Shown piece by piece: positions 33,519-43,373 of a stretch of 64,000 bases of DNA. The translations under genes and the position numbers were made by a program. The notes under the pieces were generated by a model. It was not told the DNA's origin. It saw only the letters and a program-made list of their open reading frames with translations, and did not search any database. This DNA is from Halobacteriales archaeon QS_4_69_34 (GTDB lineage: Archaea > Halobacteriota > Halobacteria > Halobacteriales > Halococcaceae), in NCBI GenBank assembly GCA_003021045.1, contig PXRN01000010.1:248001-312000 (forward strand), given 5' to 3'. Within the stretch, counting starts at the first letter, position 1, and every line of letters starts with the position of its first letter.

Positions 33519-36500
33519 GAATCGAGCGTCTCAGCCTCGAAAACATCCGGAGCTACTCGGCGGAGACCGTCGAGTTCCCCGAGGGGACGATCCTGGTCTA
33601 CGGCGAGAACGGGGCCGGAAAGACCTCGCTTCTGATGGGCGTCTTCGGCGGCCTGTTCCTCTCGGCGGTTACGGGCGTCGGTTCCCGACGGTTCACCCTC
33701 GCGGACCTCGTGCGCCGTGGCGAGGAGGCCGGACGGGTCGAGCTCGTCTTCGCGGTCGGCGGCTCCGAGTACACCACGGCGTGGACGATCTACGCCGGCG
33801 ACCGCGCCTCGGAGGCCGAGCTCACCTCGCCCGCGCTCGCCGCGCCCGTCACGGGTGTCCGGGACGTGCGCGCGGCGGTGGTCGACCTGCTCGGGATGGA
33901 CGCCGAGGCGTTCGCCAGCTCGGTCTACGTCAGACAGGGCGAGATCGATCGGCTCATCGACGCCGACGACCGGACCGAGGTCATCGACGATCTGCTCGGG
34001 CTCGATGCAATCGACGACTACCGCGAGCGCATGAAGCTCGCACGCCGGGCGGCCGGCCGGGTCCGGGACGCGAACGCCGAGCGCCGACAGGGACATCGGG
34101 AAGAGCTCGCGGGATACGACCACGACGGAGCGGGCTTCGAGCGCGCGATCACCGAGCTCACCGAGGACATCGAGGACACCGAAGACGACATCGAGACCGC
34201 CGAGGAGTACCTCGAACGGCTCAGAGAGCACAGACGCGAGAAGCAATCGGCGCTCGACAGCTACGACGAACTGGTCGAGCAAGCGCGCGAGACCGCCGAG
34301 CGGATCGAGAGCGTCGAGAGAAAGCGCGACGAACAGCGCGCGCGCATCGAGGCCGCCGAGGAGGAGATCGGGAGCGCCGAAAGGGAGATCGAGAGCCACG
34401 AGGCCGAGATAGCGGCGCTCGACGGCGAGGTAGACCACGAGCTCGCAGACGAGGAGAGTGCACGGGCCGCGCGCGAGGCGGTCGGGGAGGCGCTCACGGA
34501 GGCCCGAACCGAGCAAGCGACCCGCGAGAGCGCGCTCGAAACCGCCCGCGAGGAGCGCGAACGCCTCGCCGATGAGCTCGAAGCGGCCGAAACCGAGGTG
34601 GGCGAGCTTCGGGACGAACGCGACACTCTCGACGCACGGCGCGAGGAAGCCGAGGCGACGCTCGGCGACGCACGGGACTCGCTCGTCGCGGCCGTCGAGG
34701 AGCGGAACCGGCTGACTGCCGAGTTCCTGTCCGATTCCGGAGCCACCGAGGCGATCGATTCGCCCGAGGCGGTGACCGACGAGCACCGCGAGGCCGTCGC
34801 GGCGCGGCTGGACGCGCTCGCCGAGGAGCGCGAGACGGCGACCACCGCGCTCGCGCAGGCGCGGACGAAGCGGGACCTGCTGTGCTCGAACCGTGCCGAC
34901 GCGGAAACGCGGCTCGCGGAGGCACGCGAGGAGCTCGAATCCCTCCGCGATGAGCACTCGGCGGCACGGAAGGCTGTCGAGGAGGCGACCGCGGAGGTGG
35001 CGGCCGCCGAACGGGAGCTCGCGGCGCGTATCGAGGAGCTCACCGAGCGGGGAAAGCGGTTCGGCATCGACGTGCCGACGGGCGACGCCGAGACGAGGGC
35101 CGGCGACACGGAGGCGGCCGAGGCCGCCGGGAGCGACGCCGAGTCGGCCGCCGGCACGCCGGTCGGGAACACCCTCGACGCGGTGGCGAGCGAGCGAATC
35201 CCGGAGCACCGGGAGGCGCTCACCGACGAACTCGGCGAGTACGGCGGGGAGCTGACCGCGCTCGATGCCGCCGAGGAGCACCACGAAGCGGAACTCGACG
35301 AACTGCGGGATCTCGACGGAAAGGGAACCTGCCCGACCTGCGGGCAGCCGGTCTCCGAGTCCCACGTCGCCGCCGAGATCGACGCGGTCGAGGCAGATCT
35401 CGGAGACGTCCGCGAGCGCCGCGCCGCGCTCGCCGAGGAACGAGCCGCACTCGCCGAGGAGCGCGACGCGCTCGATGCGTTCCGGGAGGCGCTCGCCGAC
35501 GCCATCGAGTACCGCGAGGAGGTGCTCGACGCGCGCCGCAAGGCGTTCGCCGAGCACCGTGAACGCGCGAGCGAACTGGAGGTCGAGGCCGCCGAACTGG
35601 ACGAGGAGATCGAGGAGACGGAGGCCGAGGCCGCGCGGCTCGATGGCGAGATCGACGACCTCGACGCGCGCATCGAGGCGCTCGACGCCGAGGAGGGGGC
35701 AGCCCGTGATGCGGTCGCGACCGGCGAGCGGGTCGTCGAGGCGTTCGAGGCCGTCGAGGAGCACCGCGAGACCGTCGGGGACGCCGAAGCGGAGCACGAT
35801 CGGCTCGACGAGGAGCACGCAGAGATCGAGGGAGAGATCGAAGCCGCCGAGCGCGAGATCGAGGACCTCGAAGGCGAGATCGAGGAGTGCAAGGCAACCA
35901 TCGAGGAGCGCGAGGCGGCGCTCGAAGCGGCCGCCGAGCGAGTCGAAGGAACCGAGGCGGCGAAGCAAGCCGTCGAGCGCGCCGTCGAACACCACGACGC
36001 GGTCGACGACTGCCGGACGCGGATCGGCAGCGAACGCCAGCGTGTCGCGGCGGCCCGGGAGGCAATCGAGGGCCACAACGAGCAGCTCGCTCGACTGGCG
36101 GCCGAAGAGGAGGAGATCGAGGAAGCGCTCGGCGAGCAGGCCCCCGGTGAACTCCGCGAGGAGATACGGGCGACGAACGAGCGGATCGAGGAGCGCGAGG
36201 CGACCCGCGAGGAGCTCGCGGCGCGGGCGCGCCGGCTCCGCGACGAGCGCAGCCGACTCGAAGTCGAGCTCGAAAACCTCCAGGGACTCGAAACACGCAT
36301 CGAGCGCTGCGAGCTCAAGGAGCAGTGGGCCGACGGAGTCCACGGCGAGATCGAGTCGGTGCTGTCGATATACGGACGGGTGAAATCGGAGCTCCGCGAG
36401 GAGTATCTCGCGTACATCACCGAGTACACCAACGACGTCTTCCGGCGGGTGTATCGCGGCGGAGGCTACCAGCAGGTGCTGATCGAGGAAGTCCACGACG

Positions 36501-36973
36501 AGCGCCGGGGCTACGAGTACGCCATCTCCCTGCTGCGCGATGACGGCACGACCGAGGACCCGGCGAACGCGAGCGGGGGCGAGCGCGCGGTGGTCAACCT
36601 CGCGCTCCGAGCGGGCATCTACCGACTCATCGCCGAGACGGGCGGCGACCGGGGGACGCTCCCGCCGTTTATCCTCGACGAGCCGACGACCTTTCTCGAC
36701 GAGGGTCACGTCGGCGAGCTCGAAAAGCTGCTGGAGGCGCTCGACGGCTGGGACGTCCCGCAGGTGCTCGTGGTGAGCCACGACGAGCGCCTGATCGCCG
36801 GGGCAGACCACGCCTGCCTCGTCACAAAGGATTCCGCGACGGGGACCAGCCGAGTCGAACTCCACGCCGCCAACGAGCTCGTCGGCCGCGGAGTCGACAC
36901 CGGGAGCAGTAGTGCCGACGATCCCGACACCGAGCTCGCCGACGCTCTCGCCGGGTCCGGGGATGACGACTGA
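33515..36973 (+). CDS. rad50: DNA double-strand break repair ATPase Rad50
   Basis: 1152 aa SMC-like ATPase. The N-terminal half of the head has Walker A GENGAGKTS (residues 30-38) and a Q-loop region. A long antiparallel coiled coil (Glu/Arg/Ala heptads) carries the zinc hook CPTC (Cys606 and Cys609) at its apex, through which two Rad50 molecules dimerise. The C-terminal half has the ABC signature ASGGERAVVNLALR (about 1018) and Walker B FILDEPTTFLDEG (about 1052) followed by the D-loop and VVSHDERLI switch His. Size is slightly above typical archaeal Rad50 (850-1000 aa) because of the coil and an acidic tail. It overlaps mre11 by 4 bp and nurA by 1 bp. Confidence 0.96.
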   Translation: MRIERLSLENIRSYSAETVEFPEGTILVYGENGAGKTSLLMGVFGGLFLSAVTGVGSRRFTLADLVRRGEEAGRVELVFAVGGSEYTTAWTIYAGDRASEAELTSPALAAPVTGVRDVRAAVVDLLGMDAEAFASSVYVRQGEIDRLIDADDRTEVIDDLLGLDAIDDYRERMKLARRAAGRVRDANAERRQGHREELAGYDHDGAGFERAITELTEDIEDTEDDIETAEEYLERLREHRREKQSALDSYDELVEQARETAERIESVERKRDEQRARIEAAEEEIGSAEREIESHEAEIAALDGEVDHELADEESARAAREAVGEALTEARTEQATRESALETAREERERLADELEAAETEVGELRDERDTLDARREEAEATLGDARDSLVAAVEERNRLTAEFLSDSGATEAIDSPEAVTDEHREAVAARLDALAEERETATTALAQARTKRDLLCSNRADAETRLAEAREELESLRDEHSAARKAVEEATAEVAAAERELAARIEELTERGKRFGIDVPTGDAETRAGDTEAAEAAGSDAESAAGTPVGNTLDAVASERIPEHREALTDELGEYGGELTALDAAEEHHEAELDELRDLDGKGTCPTCGQPVSESHVAAEIDAVEADLGDVRERRAALAEERAALAEERDALDAFREALADAIEYREEVLDARRKAFAEHRERASELEVEAAELDEEIEETEAEAARLDGEIDDLDARIEALDAEEGAARDAVATGERVVEAFEAVEEHRETVGDAEAEHDRLDEEHAEIEGEIEAAEREIEDLEGEIEECKATIEEREAALEAAAERVEGTEAAKQAVERAVEHHDAVDDCRTRIGSERQRVAAAREAIEGHNEQLARLAAEEEEIEEALGEQAPGELREEIRATNERIEEREATREELAARARRLRDERSRLEVELENLQGLETRIERCELKEQWADGVHGEIESVLSIYGRVKSELREEYLAYITEYTNDVFRRVYRGGGYQQVLIEEVHDERRGYEYAISLLRDDGTTEDPANASGGERAVVNLALRAGIYRLIAETGGDRGTLPPFILDEPTTFLDEGHVGELEKLLEALDGWDVPQVLVVSHDERLIAGADHACLVTKDSATGTSRVELHAANELVGRGVDTGSSSADDPDTELADALAGSGDDD

Positions 36974-38367
36974 TGGACGGGCGCGCGCTCGGCGTCGTCA
37001 GGAACCTGTTCGCCCACGTCGACGCGAGCCTACCCCGGGAGACGGCCACCCAGTCCGAGCACGCCCGCCGGCTGTTCGCCGCGCTCGGGCGCGAGGGCGG
37101 ACAGGTGGAGGCGTTCGGGGACGTCGAGTGTATGAAAACACGAACGGCCGATCTCGGGACGTGGAGCGAGGACCCGTGGCCGGGCCCGACCTACGGACTC
37201 GACGCGAGCAGCACACGTCCCATCGAGTACACCAACGGGCTGGTGCTCGACACCGCCCACGCGAAGCTCGGCGTCGCCGGCGGCGCGGGTGGCGACGGAT
37301 CGAGTTCGGGGGCCGAGCGGGCGGACGGCGGGCAGGCGAACGCCACGGGCGCGGGCGTGACCACGGGACACACGACGGCGAGCGCGCCGACCGACCGCGC
37401 CATCGAGGCCGACGGCACGGTGGTGACCGTAGCGTACTTCGACGACCCCGAGAGCGGGTTCTACTCGCGCTCCTTTACCACTGACGGCGGGCGCGTCGAC
37501 GGCGAGGTGCTCGCCGTTCCGGGCTCGGTCGGGCGGACGGCGAACGTCTCGCGGCGGGTCTCGACGGCAGCCCAGCGCCTCGCCGAGGGCCGCCACGCCG
37601 CCGAACGAGTGCAGGCGATCGACGGTGTGCTCTTTCTCGACGGATCGGTCTACCCGCTCGGCGTGCTCTACTGGCTCATGCTCGACGCCGTCGGGCGGAG
37701 CTCGCTCGCGTCGGCGTGGAAGAAGCCCCGGGAGATCGTCGGCCACTACGTCGACCTCGTGGACACCCAGTACGAGCGAGGAGTACCGGTCATCGGTGTC
37801 GTGAAGACCTCGACGACCGGGCAGGTGCTCGACGCGCTCGAAGCGAAGATCGACGCCCACGAGCTGACCGACGCTCGGGGAAATCGGCTCGCGGTGCCGT
37901 GGCGGCGCGACCACGGGTTCGTCGGGGAGGTGCTCCGCGACAGTAGCTTGGACCATCTCACGTACACCTCGTGGTTCGTCCAGCAGGGCGTCACCGTCGA
38001 CAGCCGCTCGTTCGAGCCGCTCTCGCCGGTCGCCGACCGGCTCACCCACGGCGATCCGGCCGACTACCGCCGGGCCTTCTTTTACGCCCGACTGCCGAAG
38101 ACGGGGGCCGTGCTCCGCGTCGAGACGCCGCTGCTGTTGCTCGAAGACGAGCGGCTGGGGCCGGCGATCCGGTGGAAGGCGCTCTCGGAGATCGCCCGTC
38201 GCGGTGACGTTCCGGGCGCGGTCGCCCGGGCCGACCGGCTCGCGCGCATCAGCCCGGACAACCGCGAGCGCATCCGCGGCCTCATCACCGCTGCCGAGCG
38301 CTATCACGATTACAATCGCGACGGCCGCTGGAAGCACGTCGAGGACCCGAGCGAGATCGACCGATGA
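36973..38367 (+). CDS. nurA: 5'-3' resection nuclease NurA
   Basis: 464 aa NurA-domain nuclease that, with the HerA motor, resects DNA ends 5' to 3' after Mre11-Rad50. The RNase-H-like core shows the catalytic DGS motif in VLFLDGSVYPLG (about residue 222) and VGVVKTS... in PVIGVVKTSTTGQVLD, with an Asp-containing C-terminal region. A Gly/Ala/Ser/Thr-rich insertion of about 45 residues (near 102-146) interrupts the N-terminal part. The ATG shares a base with the rad50 stop, and its own stop overlaps the herA start by 4 bp, so stoichiometric coexpression is likely. Confidence 0.9.
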   Translation: MDGRALGVVRNLFAHVDASLPRETATQSEHARRLFAALGREGGQVEAFGDVECMKTRTADLGTWSEDPWPGPTYGLDASSTRPIEYTNGLVLDTAHAKLGVAGGAGGDGSSSGAERADGGQANATGAGVTTGHTTASAPTDRAIEADGTVVTVAYFDDPESGFYSRSFTTDGGRVDGEVLAVPGSVGRTANVSRRVSTAAQRLAEGRHAAERVQAIDGVLFLDGSVYPLGVLYWLMLDAVGRSSLASAWKKPREIVGHYVDLVDTQYERGVPVIGVVKTSTTGQVLDALEAKIDAHELTDARGNRLAVPWRRDHGFVGEVLRDSSLDHLTYTSWFVQQGVTVDSRSFEPLSPVADRLTHGDPADYRRAFFYARLPKTGAVLRVETPLLLLEDERLGPAIRWKALSEIARRGDVPGAVARADRLARISPDNRERIRGLITAAERYHDYNRDGRWKHVEDPSEIDR

Positions 38368-40448
38368 GCGAGAACCCACTCGACGACGACCCGTTCGCCG
38401 AACCGGCCGACGGAACCGGCGACGATCCGACTGCCGAAGCCGACGATCCGAATGGCGGAGCGGATGGCGACGCCACGCCGGCCGAGAGCGACGGCACGGA
38501 CGAGGAGGGCGCGGCGGCAGACGCCGACGCCGCCGTCGGCGACGCCGACGCCACCGACGGCGGCCCGGCGGGCGGGCTCGCGGAGACGAGCGTCCCGAGT
38601 TCGGCAACCGAACTCGACGACGGCGAGGTGGGCCACGTGCTCGCCAGCGAGGGCATCCACGTCAGCCGGGGCGAGTACACGGTCAACGCCTTCGTCGCCA
38701 CCGGGCGACGCGACGCGGTGCGCGTCGGCGACTACGTGCGGGTGCCCTATCCCGGGAGCGGGGACGCGCTGTTCGCGGTCGTCGACGGGCTGCGCTACGA
38801 GCCTTACACCGACCTCGACGACCGCTCGGACGCCCACAACCTGATCAGCCGCGAGCGCCCGCTCAACGAGGGCGAGTTCGTCCTCGTCGCCGAACTCGAA
38901 CCGATCACGATCCTCTCGGCGGAGGACGACGCGAACGCGACGAGTGGTAGAACCGCAGGGAACAGCGGAGCGGCGGGGAGCAGTAGAACGGCGAAACCGG
39001 GTGGAGCGGGGGGTATCGACGACGCCGACGCGCTCTCGCGGGGCATCGTCAACCAGGTCCCGAAGCCGAACACGCGGGTCGCGCTCGCCACCCGCGAGGC
39101 GGTCCTGCGCGAGGGGCTGAACCTCCCGGGCGAGGGTGTCTTCTGTGGATACCTCGCAGTCGGCGGCGACCGGATGACGGTCCGGGGCGGCGAGCCGTTC
39201 CCTTACTACCTCGCAAATCCCGGTATCGATCCCGACACCGGGGAGACCGAATCGGGCGAGCCGGCAGTCTTCCGGCACACCCTCGTCGCCGGATCGACCG
39301 GGAAGGGCAAGACCCACTTCACGAAGAACCTGCTGCGCCAGTTCGTGGGCGGGAAGCGCTACCCCGTCGAGAGCCACGCGACCGGCGACACCGAGCGGAG
39401 CCGGCTGAACGTCGTCGTGCTCGACCCCGAGAACGAATACTGGCAGATGCGCGACGACGGCGACCTCCCCGACGCGGCGACCCGCCGGCTGGAGCGTGCG
39501 GGCGTCGAGGTCGGCGGCGTCGAGGATCTCGAAGTGTTCGTCCCGAGCGTGGCGAACACGACCGACCCCGCGACGGGCGCGAGCAAGTCGTTCTCGATAC
39601 CCTTCTCGCTGGTCGAGTCCCGCCCGGAGCTGCTGATGCCCTACACGCCGACCGAGGTGACCCGCGGTGCGCTCGAAGGCTGTCTGTCCTCCTATTTCGG
39701 CCGGCGCGGCAGTGACGGCCCGCCGACATACGAGGGCTTTCGCGCCTACCTCGACGCGAACGCCGAGGAGGACAGCCCGCTGCGGACTCGCCACGAGATC
39801 GCCGACGGGACGTGGAGTGCCATCATGCGTCGCGTGAAGGGCGGCGTCTTCGGGGACGTCTTCGACGGCGGTAACGCCAGCGCTGGCAGCGGCGGCAGCG
39901 CTGGCGCGAGCGGGACGAACCCCCTCCCCGAGGTTTCGGGACGGATGTTCCGCGAGGGACAGGTGACGGTGATCCCGACCGGGCATCTGCGCGGCGGCAA
40001 GGAAGAGCTCGTCGTGCTTTCGATCCTGTCGTACGTCATCGAGAACAACGTCTCCGACCACGACGTCGACCCCCACCTCAAGGACACCCCGATGCTGGTC
40101 GCCGTCGACGAGGCCCATAACTACCTCGCTGGCGCGGAGACCCTTCGGGGCGAGTACATCGTCGGCCGGGCGCGCGAGGCCGCCAAACAGGGCCGCAAGG
40201 ACCAGCTGGGACTCATGCTCATCACTCAGAACCCCGAGGACGTCGACGCCGACGTCCTCAAACAGACCAACACGAACGTCTTCCTCGGGCTCCGCGAGGA
40301 GGTCGTCGAGAAGGTCCCGTCGGTGCCCACCGAGTTCAAGCGCGACATCCCGCGGTTCGGCAAGGGCCAGGCCGTCGTCAAGGCCCCCGACGTCGAGGCC
40401 GTCGAGGTCGTCGGGCTGCCGTACTGTCTGACGCGCCACGACAACTGA
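38364..40448 (+). CDS. herA: Bipolar DNA helicase/translocase HerA
   Basis: 694 aa FtsK/VirB4-like hexameric ATPase. The first 75 residues are acidic low-complexity, followed by the HAS-barrel (VGHVLASEGIHVSRGEYTVN, GDYVRVPYP). The motor has Walker A GSTGKGKTHFTKN (about residue 311) and Walker B MLVAVDEAHNYL (about 578), then the sensor region QLGLMLITQNPEDVDADVLK and the terminal GQAVVKAPDVEAVEVVG. A Ser/Gly-rich insertion near residue 190-215 and another near 510 interrupt the domains. HerA pumps DNA through NurA during end resection. It is last in the mre11-rad50-nurA-herA operon. Confidence 0.95.
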   Translation: MSENPLDDDPFAEPADGTGDDPTAEADDPNGGADGDATPAESDGTDEEGAAADADAAVGDADATDGGPAGGLAETSVPSSATELDDGEVGHVLASEGIHVSRGEYTVNAFVATGRRDAVRVGDYVRVPYPGSGDALFAVVDGLRYEPYTDLDDRSDAHNLISRERPLNEGEFVLVAELEPITILSAEDDANATSGRTAGNSGAAGSSRTAKPGGAGGIDDADALSRGIVNQVPKPNTRVALATREAVLREGLNLPGEGVFCGYLAVGGDRMTVRGGEPFPYYLANPGIDPDTGETESGEPAVFRHTLVAGSTGKGKTHFTKNLLRQFVGGKRYPVESHATGDTERSRLNVVVLDPENEYWQMRDDGDLPDAATRRLERAGVEVGGVEDLEVFVPSVANTTDPATGASKSFSIPFSLVESRPELLMPYTPTEVTRGALEGCLSSYFGRRGSDGPPTYEGFRAYLDANAEEDSPLRTRHEIADGTWSAIMRRVKGGVFGDVFDGGNASAGSGGSAGASGTNPLPEVSGRMFREGQVTVIPTGHLRGGKEELVVLSILSYVIENNVSDHDVDPHLKDTPMLVAVDEAHNYLAGAETLRGEYIVGRAREAAKQGRKDQLGLMLITQNPEDVDADVLKQTNTNVFLGLREEVVEKVPSVPTEFKRDIPRFGKGQAVVKAPDVEAVEVVGLPYCLTRHDN

Positions 40449-40538
40449 GCGCGGTCGGAACGGGGCCGGCCGGACGACGGAGCCGCGTTTCCTGCCCGGG
40501 CGAATCGAGCCGCGACCGGACGGGCCGTACCCGAGGGT

Positions 40539-42185
40539 TCAGAGCCGCTCGCCCGACGTGAGCGGCCCGTCGAGCCGTCCCGCAGCGTCGTCTTCGAGCT
40601 TGAAGCGCTGGACCTTCTGGGTCGCGCTCCTGGGGAGTTCGTCGACGAAAAAGACCCGGCGGGGATGGGCGTAGCTGGCGACGTGATCGAGAGTGAACTC
40701 CCGGAGCTCCTCCTCGCCGAGGTCCGTGCTCTCGTCGGCGACCACGAACGCCACGGGCGCCTGGCCCTTGACCTCGTGGTCGGCGGCGACGACGGCGGCC
40801 TCCGCGACGTCGGGGTGGTCGTAGAGGGCGTCCTCGACCTCCGAGGGATAGACGTTCTCGCCGCCGACGATCATCATGTCGTCGGCGCGCTCGACCATCC
40901 AGAAGTAGCCATCACTATCGACCCGCTGGATGTCCTCGGTGTAGAACCAGCCCTCCTCGTCGAACACCTGCTCGGTCTTTTCGGGTCGGTTGTGGTAGCC
41001 GACGAAGACGTTCGGGCCGCGGATGGCGATCTCGCCGGTGACGCGCTCGGGGTCCTCGTAGTCGATCTCCGGGTCGGGTCTGGGTTCGAGTTCGTCGGCC
41101 GAGAGGCGCGTCTCCCTCGTTTCGGGGTCGACGAGCTTCAGTTCGACGCCCGGAACGGGGATGCCCACACAGCCCGCCTCCTTGTTGGCCCCGCGAGCGG
41201 GAAGGAAGGTGCCCGCGGGAGAGGTCTCGGTCATGCCCCAGCCGCCGGCCATCGGCACGTCCCATGCGTCCTCGATCTCCCGGCGGGTGGCCTCGGCCAG
41301 CGGCGCGGCCGCACAGGTGACCTCCTCCAGCGAGGAGAGGTCGTAGGCGTCGGGGTCGCTCGCGTACTCGCGTTGCATCATCGTATACATCGCCGGCACG
41401 CCCGCGAAGGAGGTCAGTTCGTGGGCTTCGATGGCTTCGAGCATCGGCTCCGGTTCGGGACGGGGCTGAAGCACCATCGACCCGCCCTTATAGAGGAACG
41501 TACCGAGCAGCGCGTTGAGCGCGTAGATGTGAAAGAGCGGCAACACCAGCAGGATCGACTCGTCGGGGTCGATCCGGAGCGGCGTCTTCGAGTAGCTCTC
41601 GATCGTCGAGAGGAGGTTCTCGTGGGTGAGGAGGACGCCCTTGGGCCGGCCGGTCGTCCCGGAGGTGTAGGGCTGGCAGGCGACGTCGTCGTAGGCGCGT
41701 TCCGGTCGGTCGTCGAGCTCGCCGCTTGCCTCCTCGAGCGCGTGGGAGTAGTTGACGATCCCCTCGCCGGAGACGCCGGCGAGGAACGTCGTCCCGACCT
41801 CCGCGGCGGCCGCGAGGTTCTTGGTCTCGTCGGCGAGCAGCGGCGAGCCGATCAGGTGTTCGACCTCGCTGTCGCCGAGGACGAACACGAGCGTCTCCGG
41901 GTCCATCCGGAGGTTCAGCGGGACCGGGACCGCACCCGCCCGCATCGCGCCGAAGTACGCGCTCGGAAACTGGAGGCTGTTCGGGACGAACAGCCCGACT
42001 CGGTCGTCGGGTTCGACTCCGTGATCGAGTAGCACGTTCGCCACCCGGTTGGCCTCGTCGTCGAGCTCGGTGAACGACTGGGTTTGGCCGAAGGCGGTGA
42101 GTGCAGTCCGGTCGCCGTAGCGGTGGGCCGCCATCGCCGGCAGGTCGCCCATGTGTCGCAACGGATCACCGTCGTAGTACTCCAT
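40539..42185 (-). CDS. Acyl-CoA synthetase (AMP-forming, long/medium-chain fatty-acid type)
   Basis: 548 aa member of the ANL superfamily, activating a carboxylate to acyl-AMP and then to acyl-CoA. Motifs: ATP P-loop YTSGTTGRPKGVLLTHEN, A5 GWGMTETSPAG, A7 YTEDIQRVDSDGYF, A8 hinge VERADDMMIVGGENVYPSEVE, and the catalytic Lys in SATQKVQRFKLE. The ATG at 42185 (MEYYDGDPLRHMGDLPAMAA) opens a typical N-terminal helix. It is monocistronic and convergent with herA. A crotonase at 24 kb might act on related CoA esters but is not linked. Chain-length preference cannot be read. Confidence 0.92.
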   Translation of the reverse strand: MEYYDGDPLRHMGDLPAMAAHRYGDRTALTAFGQTQSFTELDDEANRVANVLLDHGVEPDDRVGLFVPNSLQFPSAYFGAMRAGAVPVPLNLRMDPETLVFVLGDSEVEHLIGSPLLADETKNLAAAAEVGTTFLAGVSGEGIVNYSHALEEASGELDDRPERAYDDVACQPYTSGTTGRPKGVLLTHENLLSTIESYSKTPLRIDPDESILLVLPLFHIYALNALLGTFLYKGGSMVLQPRPEPEPMLEAIEAHELTSFAGVPAMYTMMQREYASDPDAYDLSSLEEVTCAAAPLAEATRREIEDAWDVPMAGGWGMTETSPAGTFLPARGANKEAGCVGIPVPGVELKLVDPETRETRLSADELEPRPDPEIDYEDPERVTGEIAIRGPNVFVGYHNRPEKTEQVFDEEGWFYTEDIQRVDSDGYFWMVERADDMMIVGGENVYPSEVEDALYDHPDVAEAAVVAADHEVKGQAPVAFVVADESTDLGEEELREFTLDHVASYAHPRRVFFVDELPRSATQKVQRFKLEDDAAGRLDGPLTSGERL

Positions 42186-42381
42186 TGGTACTCGTTCACA
42201 CCACTGTTCCCACCGGCTAATAAAGTTTGAGCCGGGTGCCGCGACCGACCGGAGCTCCGGTGTACGGGCGGACCGTGGCAATCGGTGGAGCGGGGTGGCC
42301 GGGCCCACCCCTCGGGGCCGTCGCTTTCGGGCGGGAAGAGTCGCTCCCGGCCCCTCGTCGATCGAGCGCTCCGTCTCCTCC

Positions 42382-43269
42382 CTATAGATACGAGTCGTCG
42401 TATGCCTCGCCGGAGCGCTCCGCGTGGGTGTTGCCACACGCGCCGCACTCGATCCGGCCCATGTCGTCTTCCGTCGGGTCGAGCGACCCGCAGTTGGCAC
42501 AGTAGTAGCCGAACCGCTCGGTGTGGTCCTCGTCGGCGTAGGTGACGAGGAAGGGCCGTTCAGTCCCGGACTCGCCCTCTCCTCGGTCGACGTACAGCCG
42601 CCGGCCGTCCGCGGCGGTCGCGGTCGTGACGCCGCCGTGGCTCTCGACGTCCGGGAGGTCCTCGACCGCGATCGCCTCGGCGTCGGCTGCCGTCGCCTGC
42701 TCTTTCTCGCTCGCCGATCCGTCGTCGGCCCCTTCGGCGTAGACGTGCTCGACGAGCGATTCGTCGCCGACCTCGATGTGGCGCTGTTCGACCCGCCCGA
42801 ACCCGAACCGCTCGAAGAACTGCTCGCCCTCCGCGTTGGCTTCGAGCGTCGACGCCACCACCTGATTCGCCCCGCGCTCGCCCAGCGCCTCGGTCGCGCC
42901 TTCGAACAGCTCCGTGCCGATCCCCCGACCGCGGTGCTCCGGATCGACGAACAGCCAGCGCACCTCGCCCCGGCCGTCGACCACCTCACCCTCGACGAGA
43001 CCGGCGACGGTGTCGCCGTCGTCGTCATCGCTCCCACCGCCCCCGCCGTGCTCGCTCGATTCCGCAACGAGGACGACCGTCTCCGAGCCGTCGAACGTCC
43101 GCGCGAGGCGATCCTCGTCGAACTGTTCCTCGACGATCGCGTCGAGCTGTTGGGGGCTGAGGGCGTACGAGGCGGTCATCGCGGTACGCACGAGCTCGCG
43201 CAGCCGCCCCATATCGGTCGTGTCGGCCTCTCGGAGTTCCATGCTCTCCCTGTCCGTGCGCGCCGACAT
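42382..43269 (-). CDS. GNAT acetyltransferase fused to a zinc-ribbon domain
   Basis: 295 aa two-domain protein. Residues about 10-165 are a GNAT domain, with an acetyl-CoA loop in VRWLFVDPEHRGRGIGTELF and a terminal GEQFFERFGFGRVEQRHIEV. A Gly/Asp-rich loop (GGGGGSDDDDGD) is inserted in the middle strand. After a linker, residues about 215-290 form a beta-rich unit (GRRLYVDRGEGESGTERPFL) ending in a four-cysteine ribbon (YYCANCGS and RIECGACGNTH), likely zinc-bound. The ATG at 43269 or the one at 43242 (MELREADTT) may be the true start. The ribbon could recruit the enzyme to a nucleic acid or protein; substrate unknown. Confidence 0.85.
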   Translation of the reverse strand: MSARTDRESMELREADTTDMGRLRELVRTAMTASYALSPQQLDAIVEEQFDEDRLARTFDGSETVVLVAESSEHGGGGGSDDDDGDTVAGLVEGEVVDGRGEVRWLFVDPEHRGRGIGTELFEGATEALGERGANQVVASTLEANAEGEQFFERFGFGRVEQRHIEVGDESLVEHVYAEGADDGSASEKEQATAADAEAIAVEDLPDVESHGGVTTATAADGRRLYVDRGEGESGTERPFLVTYADEDHTERFGYYCANCGSLDPTEDDMGRIECGACGNTHAERSGEAYDDSYL

Positions 43270-43373
43270 AAATCACGGGCTGGCATTCGACGCCGCAGGG
43301 GTAGTGGGTTCGTGTGGCGTGTTCCGCTGTGGTGTGGAACTGTCGCCATCGGCGCTCCTCCCCGAACGGCGGT

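Noticed and set aside
32930-36865. A very long open frame antisense to rad50, over 1300 codons
   Set aside because: It follows from the GC-rich third-position bias of the Glu/Arg-rich coiled-coil sequence on the other strand; composition is low-complexity Leu/Arg/Asp and rad50 itself is unmistakable.
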